Notes under the pieces: model-generated
Databases searched by the model: none
Told to the model about the DNA's origin: nothing
Seen by the model: only the letters and a program-made list of their open reading frames with translations
Shown here: positions 60,193 through 64,000 of the stretch, piece after piece
How positions within the stretch are numbered: position 1 is the stretch's first letter
How the letters are laid out: each line of letters opens with the position of its first letter
Program-made: the position numbers and the translations under genes
Assembly (NCBI RefSeq): GCF_033547095.1
Contig: NZ_CP137852.1
Span: forward strand, 248,001-312,000
Direction: 5' to 3'
Length of the DNA: 64,000 nt
Source of the DNA: Sediminicoccus rosea
GTDB taxonomy: Bacteria; Pseudomonadota; Alphaproteobacteria; Acetobacterales; Acetobacteraceae

Positions 60193-61593
60193 TCATTCGC
60201 GCGTCCGCTTCAGCGTCCCGGCGGCGAAGGGGGCCACCAGATCGGCCAGGTGGCCCACCTCGGTCAGGCGCAGGCCCTCGATGGCGGCGGGCGGCTTGTT
60301 GCCGCGCGCGACCCTCCGCGGCAGCACCGCGGCGGAGAAGCCGAGCTTCTGCGCCTCGCGCAGGCGCTGCTCCGCCTGGGAGACCTGCCGGATCTCGCCC
60401 GAAAGGCCGACCTCGCCGAAATACACGGCGTCGGGGTCGGTCGGCCGGTCGGTGATGGCGGAGGTGAGTGCCGCCGCCACGGCCAGGTCCGCCGCCGGCT
60501 CATTGATCCGCAGGCCGCCCGCGATGTTCAGATAGACGTCGGATTGCCCGAAGCTGAGCCCGGCGCGGGCCTCCAGCACGGCCAGCAGCATGGAGAGCCG
60601 CCCGCCCTCCCAGCCCACCACCTGCCGGCGGGGGGAGCCGCCATTGCTGGGCGAGAGCAGCGCCTGCACCTCCACCAGCACCGGCCGCGTGCCCTCCAGC
60701 CCGGCGAAGACGGCCGAGCCCGAGATGTTGCCCCGCCGCTCGGCCAGGAAGAGCGCCGAGGGGTTGGTGACCTCGACCAGGCCGCCCTCGGTCATTTCAA
60801 AAACGCCGATCTCGTCGGTCGCGCCGAAGCGGTTCTTGGTGGCCCGCAGGATGCGGAACTGGTGGCCACGGTCGCCTTCGAAATAGAGCGTGGCGTCCAC
60901 CATGTGCTCCAGCACGCGGGGGCCGGCCAGCGTCCCCTCCTTCGTGACGTGCCCCACCAGCACCAGCGCGAAGCCGCGCGCCTTGGCGCAGCGGATCAGC
61001 TCCGCCGCGCAGGTCCGCACCTGCGCCACGGTGCCGGGCGCCGAATCCAGCGCGTCCAGCCACATGGTCTGGATCGAATCGATGACGACGAGGGTCGCCT
61101 CCGTCTCGGCCTCCAGGCTTGCCAGGATGTCGCGCAGGGCGGAGGCGGCGGCGAGCGCCATGGGGGCCTCGGCCAGGCCCAGGCGGCGCGCGCGCATCCG
61201 CACCTGGGCCACCGCCTCCTCGCCCGAGATATAGAGCACGCGCTTGCCCGCCATCGCCATGCGTGCGGCGGCCTGGAGCAGGATGGTGGATTTGCCGATG
61301 CCCGGATCGCCGCCCACCAGCACCGCGGAGGCCGGGACGAAGCCGCCGCCCAGCACGCGGTCCAGCTCGGCGATGCCCGTCAGGTGTCGGGGCGGCGGGG
61401 CGCTCTCCCCCGCGAGGCCGACGAAGCTGATGCCCCGCCCGGGCGGGGCCTTGCCGGCGGGCCCCGGCGCGCGGGGGGCCGTGCTCTCCTCGACCAGGGT
61501 GTTCCATTCGCCGCAGCCATCGCAACGGCCCTGCCACTTTGGGTGCGTTGCGCCGCAGGATTGGCAGGTGAAGCGGGTGCGGTCCTTGGCCAT
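60193..61593 (-). CDS. radA: DNA repair protein RadA (branch-migration ATPase)
   Basis: 466 residues: zinc finger TCQSCGATHPKWQGRCDGCGEWN, RecA-like ATPase with Walker A GGDPGIGKSTILLQAA, the RadA-specific KNRFGATDE motif, and a C-terminal Lon-like domain with GLSGEIRQVSQAEQRLREAQKLG. It helps process recombination intermediates. The ATG at 61593 is supported by a LexA box at 61600-61614; longer starts would put that box in coding DNA. First gene of the row radA-cvpA-purF. Confidence 0.97.
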   Translation of the reverse strand: MAKDRTRFTCQSCGATHPKWQGRCDGCGEWNTLVEESTAPRAPGPAGKAPPGRGISFVGLAGESAPPPRHLTGIAELDRVLGGGFVPASAVLVGGDPGIGKSTILLQAAARMAMAGKRVLYISGEEAVAQVRMRARRLGLAEAPMALAAASALRDILASLEAETEATLVVIDSIQTMWLDALDSAPGTVAQVRTCAAELIRCAKARGFALVLVGHVTKEGTLAGPRVLEHMVDATLYFEGDRGHQFRILRATKNRFGATDEIGVFEMTEGGLVEVTNPSALFLAERRGNISGSAVFAGLEGTRPVLVEVQALLSPSNGGSPRRQVVGWEGGRLSMLLAVLEARAGLSFGQSDVYLNIAGGLRINEPAADLAVAAALTSAITDRPTDPDAVYFGEVGLSGEIRQVSQAEQRLREAQKLGFSAAVLPRRVARGNKPPAAIEGLRLTEVGHLADLVAPFAAGTLKRTRE

Positions 61594-61599
61594 GCGATG

Positions 61600-61614
61600 G
61601 AACATAAATAGAAC
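61600..61614 (-). promoter_or_regulatory. LexA (SOS) box GTTC-N7-GTTC upstream of radA
   Basis: GTTC-TATTTAT-GTTC on the minus strand, an exact alphaproteobacterial LexA site with an AT-rich centre, ending 7 bp from the radA start. It should repress radA until DNA damage. Confidence 0.8.
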
Positions 61615-61764
61615 GCAACCGCCCCGCAAGGGCGCCGGGCCGATAGGCGGCGCCGATGGGTGGCGTCGCCGGAACAGATTGGCCGCGCCCCCGAATGCGG
61701 CCTAGCTTGCGTTCATCGGAGCGGCGGTCCCGCCCACCGAGACGGACCCGAAGGAGCGACTGAG

Positions 61765-62181
61765 ATGAGAAAGCACCTGTTCACCGGCCTGGCCGCCGCC
61801 GCGATCGGCATCCTGCCCCTCGGCGAGGCTTCGGCCCAGGGCAACTCCTACTGCAACGGCATGGTCCAGGCGGCGAGCTTCTACAGCACGACCCACGCCA
61901 CCCCGACGCGCAGCACCGTCTCCTACTTCGTGATCATCCAGAGCATGGTCGAGCAGTCGCTGCAGATCGAGGTGACCTTCCGCGACACGCGGAACATCGT
62001 GATCCCCGGCGGTGGTGGCCCGCATGGCCGCCGCCTCGGCCCCTGGGGCACCTCGCAGCCGATCCAGATCGGCGTGGCGACGCTGGCCAATCCCTCGGGC
62101 ACCGGCGGGCTGAACGTGCCGCATGACCTGGCCGCCGGCACCACGGTCACCTGCCGGGTCCTGCACCGCTCGGGCGCCTGA
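61765..62181 (+). CDS. Secreted protein of unknown function
   Basis: 138 residues with a signal peptide (MRKHLFTGLAAAAIGILPLGEASAQ). The mature part is beta-rich, has one Cys pair (SYCNGMV and VTCRVLHR) and a glycine-rich loop VIPGGGGPHGRRLGPWG. ATG 61765 has AAGGAG eight bases upstream. Divergent from radA. No family recognised. Confidence 0.65.
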   Translation: MRKHLFTGLAAAAIGILPLGEASAQGNSYCNGMVQAASFYSTTHATPTRSTVSYFVIIQSMVEQSLQIEVTFRDTRNIVIPGGGGPHGRRLGPWGTSQPIQIGVATLANPSGTGGLNVPHDLAAGTTVTCRVLHRSGA

Positions 62182-62301
62182 GTCCGGCCGGCCACCCCTC
62201 CTCGGGATGAGTAGCCGCAAGGCGGCTCGTCCGAGCAGGTCGTCGCGCCACTTCCCCATCCCAGGCGCGGCGGCAACCCCGGCGGGGTGATCCCCCCCAT
62301 T

Positions 62302-62317
62302 GGCCCCGCCGGGGGCC
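62302..62317. terminator. Hairpin between convergent secreted-protein genes
   Basis: GGCCCC-GCCG-GGGGCC, preceded by ACCCC-GGC-GGGGT at 62275-62287. Both lie between stops at 62181 and 62334. Confidence 0.5.
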
Positions 62318-62333
62318 CTGTTTCCGGGCGGCC

Positions 62334-62693
62334 TCAACCCATGCGGCACGAGGCGCCGAGGCCGCGCAGCAGCGTCTCGGGCGGCAGGCCGGCGGATTGC
62401 TCCTCCGGCAGGCGGAGCGCGAAGACCGTCTGGCCCTGGCGCACCAGCATCAGCGGCAGGCCCATCTGCGGCCGCCCGCCGCCCGTCATCAGCACGGGCT
62501 GCAGCAGGATCGCCTCGCCGGTGCGATTGGCGACGGCCACGCTGATGCCCGTCGCGGCGCGGCCCGGCGCGTGCTCATGCCATTTCGGGCTGACGGCCAG
62601 CACCTCCACGCGGCCCCCGCACAGGGTGCTCGCGCCCAGGGCGGGGCCGGCGAGAAGGCAGGCGAAGGCCGAGAGGGCCAGAATGCGGCGCAT
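62334..62693 (-). CDS. Small secreted protein of unknown function
   Basis: 119 residues with a signal peptide (MRRILALSAFACLLAGPALGA), a Cys near the mature start (TLCGGRVEVLAVSPKWHEH) and one at the end (GASCRMG), probably a disulfide. Beta-rich domain with ISVAVANRTGEAILLQPV. ATG 62693 has GGAG seven bases before it. Not recognised. Confidence 0.62.
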   Translation of the reverse strand: MRRILALSAFACLLAGPALGASTLCGGRVEVLAVSPKWHEHAPGRAATGISVAVANRTGEAILLQPVLMTGGGRPQMGLPLMLVRQGQTVFALRLPEEQSAGLPPETLLRGLGASCRMG

Positions 62694-62769
62694 GGGATCG
62701 CTCCATCCAACTGAGAACGTTCCCGTCCTATGGGATGAAGGTTAACCGCCGCCTAAGCGCGGCCTGGCC

Positions 62770-63420
62770 TCAATCGCCGCGCAGCGCCGCCCCGGCGGCG
62801 AGCGGCGCGAGCGGGGCCGCCAGCGCCAGGATCGCGGCTTCCAGCAGCAGGTAGGGGCGGGGCGGCAGGCCGCTCGCCGCCGCCTCGATGGCCGCCGCGC
62901 CGAAGATCACCGCGGGGATGGAAAGCGGCAGGACCAGCAGCGGCAGCAGTACGCCGCCGCGCCTGGCACCCAGCGTCAGCGCCGCGCCCGCCGCGCCGAA
63001 GACCGAGAGGATGGCCGAGGCGAGGCCGAGCGCCAGCATCGCGGCGGGCCAGGCCTCGGTCGGCAGGTTGAGCAGCGCGGCCGCCAGCGGCGTGGCCAGC
63101 ACCAGGGGGATGCCCGTGGTGATCCAGTGCCCCAGCGCCTTCACCGCCGCGATGCCCGCCGGATGCAGGCCCGAGAGCAGGAGCTGGTCGAGCGAGCCAT
63201 CCTCCGCCTCCGCGCCGAACAGCCGGTCGAGCGGCAGCAGCGCCGCGAGCAGGGCGGCCGCCAGCAGCACGCCGGGAGCGAGGCGGGCCAGCAGCTCGGG
63301 CGAGGGGCCGACGCCGAAGGGGAACATCGCCGCCACCAGTACGAAGAACATCACGGCCGAGAGCGTATCGGCCGGGTGGCGGATGGCGAGGCGCAGCTCG
63401 CGGAGCAACAGCGCGATCAC
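62770..63420 (-). CDS. ccmB: Heme exporter subunit CcmB
   Basis: 216-residue six-helix membrane subunit of the CcmAB(CD) ABC complex used in cytochrome c maturation. It begins IALLLRELRLAIRHPADTLSAVMFFVLVAAMFPFGVGP and contains LDRLFGAEAEDGSLDQLLLSGLHP, both strongly typical. GTG start at 63420 overlaps the ccmA stop by 4 bp. Confidence 0.94.
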   Translation of the reverse strand: MIALLLRELRLAIRHPADTLSAVMFFVLVAAMFPFGVGPSPELLARLAPGVLLAAALLAALLPLDRLFGAEAEDGSLDQLLLSGLHPAGIAAVKALGHWITTGIPLVLATPLAAALLNLPTEAWPAAMLALGLASAILSVFGAAGAALTLGARRGGVLLPLLVLPLSIPAVIFGAAAIEAAASGLPPRPYLLLEAAILALAAPLAPLAAGAALRGD

Positions 63421-64000
63421 AGCCGGAGCTCCCGTGCGTCGGGCAGCGGCAGGGGCAGGTGAGTCGCCGCCAGGATCATGCCGCCCGCGGCGCGATGCGC
63501 GGCGAAGAGCGGCCCGAGGCGCGCGACCGAGGCCGCGTCCAGCCCGACCGAGGGCTCGTCCAGCAGCCAGAGCCGGGCGGGCGCCAGGGCCAGCCGCGCC
63601 AGCGCCAGCCGCCGCTTCTGGCCGGAGGAGAGCACCCGCGCCGGCAGCTCGGCCAGCGGCGTGAGGTCCAGCGCCTCCAGCGCCGCCGCCACCTCGCCGC
63701 CCCAGAGGCGCGCGAAGAAGGAGAGGTTCTCGCGCGCCGTCAGCGCGGGCTTCAGCGCATCCTGGTGGCCGATGTAGCGCGTGCGCGCGCCATGCGCCGG
63801 CAGGTCCGCCAGACAATCGGCGCCATCCCAGGCCAGGCTTCCTTCCGCCGCCGGAATCAACCCCGCGAGCAGCCGCAGCAGGGAGGATTTGCCCGCGCCA
63901 TTGGCGCCGGTCAGCAGCAGGGCCTCGCCTGGGGAAACCGCGAAGGACAGGCCGGCGAAGACAAGGCGTTCCGACCGCCAACAGGCCAATTCTCGCGCTT
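63417..64000 (-). CDS. ccmA: Heme exporter ATP-binding subunit CcmA (start may lie outside the window)
   Basis: ABC ATPase of the cytochrome c maturation system. Walker A LLLTGANGAGKSSLLRLLAGL, signature RVLSSGQKRRLALARL, Walker B LWLLDEPSVGL and the switch His in LAATHLPL. The frame runs to the window edge; the visible N-terminal end (ACWRSERLVFAGLSF) suggests that the usual start lies a few codons beyond, although a TTG at 63989 is possible. Confidence 0.93.
   Translation of the reverse strand, partial: ARELACWRSERLVFAGLSFAVSPGEALLLTGANGAGKSSLLRLLAGLIPAAEGSLAWDGADCLADLPAHGARTRYIGHQDALKPALTARENLSFFARLWGGEVAAALEALDLTPLAELPARVLSSGQKRRLALARLALAPARLWLLDEPSVGLDAASVARLGPLFAAHRAAGGMILAATHLPLPLPDARELRL

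Noticed and set aside
1-64000. CRISPR arrays, insertion sequences, integrases, rRNA genes
   Set aside because: No regular spacer-repeat pattern, transposase motif, integrase or rRNA sequence was found on either strand.

Overview
The window is GC-rich chromosomal DNA from an alphaproteobacterium. The best fit is a Roseomonas-like member of the Acetobacteraceae (order Rhodospirillales). Grounds for this are the very high GC content with strong G/C third positions, many orphan Bug/TctC-type and TRAP-TAXI binding proteins, an alphaproteobacterial LexA box (GTTC-N7-GTTC), and an origin-proximal block rho / mnmE-mnmG-rsmG-parA-parB carrying two parS sites. The assignment rests on gene content and composition only. 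No rRNA operon, insertion sequence, CRISPR array or complete prophage was seen.

Layout. 0-9.4 kb: the N-terminal part of lysA, a membrane protein, an MFS transporter and a two-gene UxaA-type lyase with a divergent GntR regulator. These are followed by a class IV aminotransferase and an XRE/MmyB-type regulator whose own promoter and a nearby divergent promoter share one palindrome. 9.4-14.6 kb: two tandem small cysteine-containing secreted paralogues, pbpC (with a triplicated 27-bp segment), a probable frameshifted small gene, a secreted cyclase and a CBS-BON protein. 14.7-32.5 kb: uptake and catabolism, with a TAXI-TRAP system containing an internal terminator, a family-5 ABC binding protein with a cupin, a threonine dehydratase/amidohydrolase pair, a 3-hydroxyisobutyrate dehydrogenase-like protein with a carboxymuconolactone decarboxylase, a fluoroacetate dehalogenase-like hydrolase, gamma-glutamyltransferase and a Bug protein. 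This part ends in a gene-poor region with a 50-codon ORF, tRNA-Gly(CCC) and an AT-rich gene that looks imported.

32.5-38.4 kb: HIT protein, a CoA-transferase/CoA-ester lyase pair, a PuuE-like deacetylase, another Bug protein and a serine hydrolase. 38.3-49.6 kb: the chromosome-maintenance core, parB-parA-rsmG-mnmG-mnmE-ferredoxin, then ogt, a quinone reductase, GNAT and HD proteins, two small lipoproteins, rho and hemJ. 49.6-54.6 kb: gmhB and, divergently, hisB-DUF2628-hisH-GNAT-hisA-hisF-hisE, mostly joined by 1-4 bp overlaps. 54.7-64 kb: an XRE-cupin regulator, then a colinear minus-strand run radA-cvpA-purF-SDR-rlmJ-gpsA with a LexA box in front of radA, two small secreted proteins, and ccmA-ccmB for cytochrome c maturation.

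Most neighbouring genes overlap or lie within a few bases, so translational coupling is common. Stem-loops sit at many of the convergent junctions. The observations most worth follow-up are the SOS box at radA, the shared operator of the XRE regulator, the two parS sites written into rsmG/mnmG coding sequence, the gene-poor tRNA-Gly region, and rlmJ, whose conserved N-terminus has no ATG, GTG or TTG codon.
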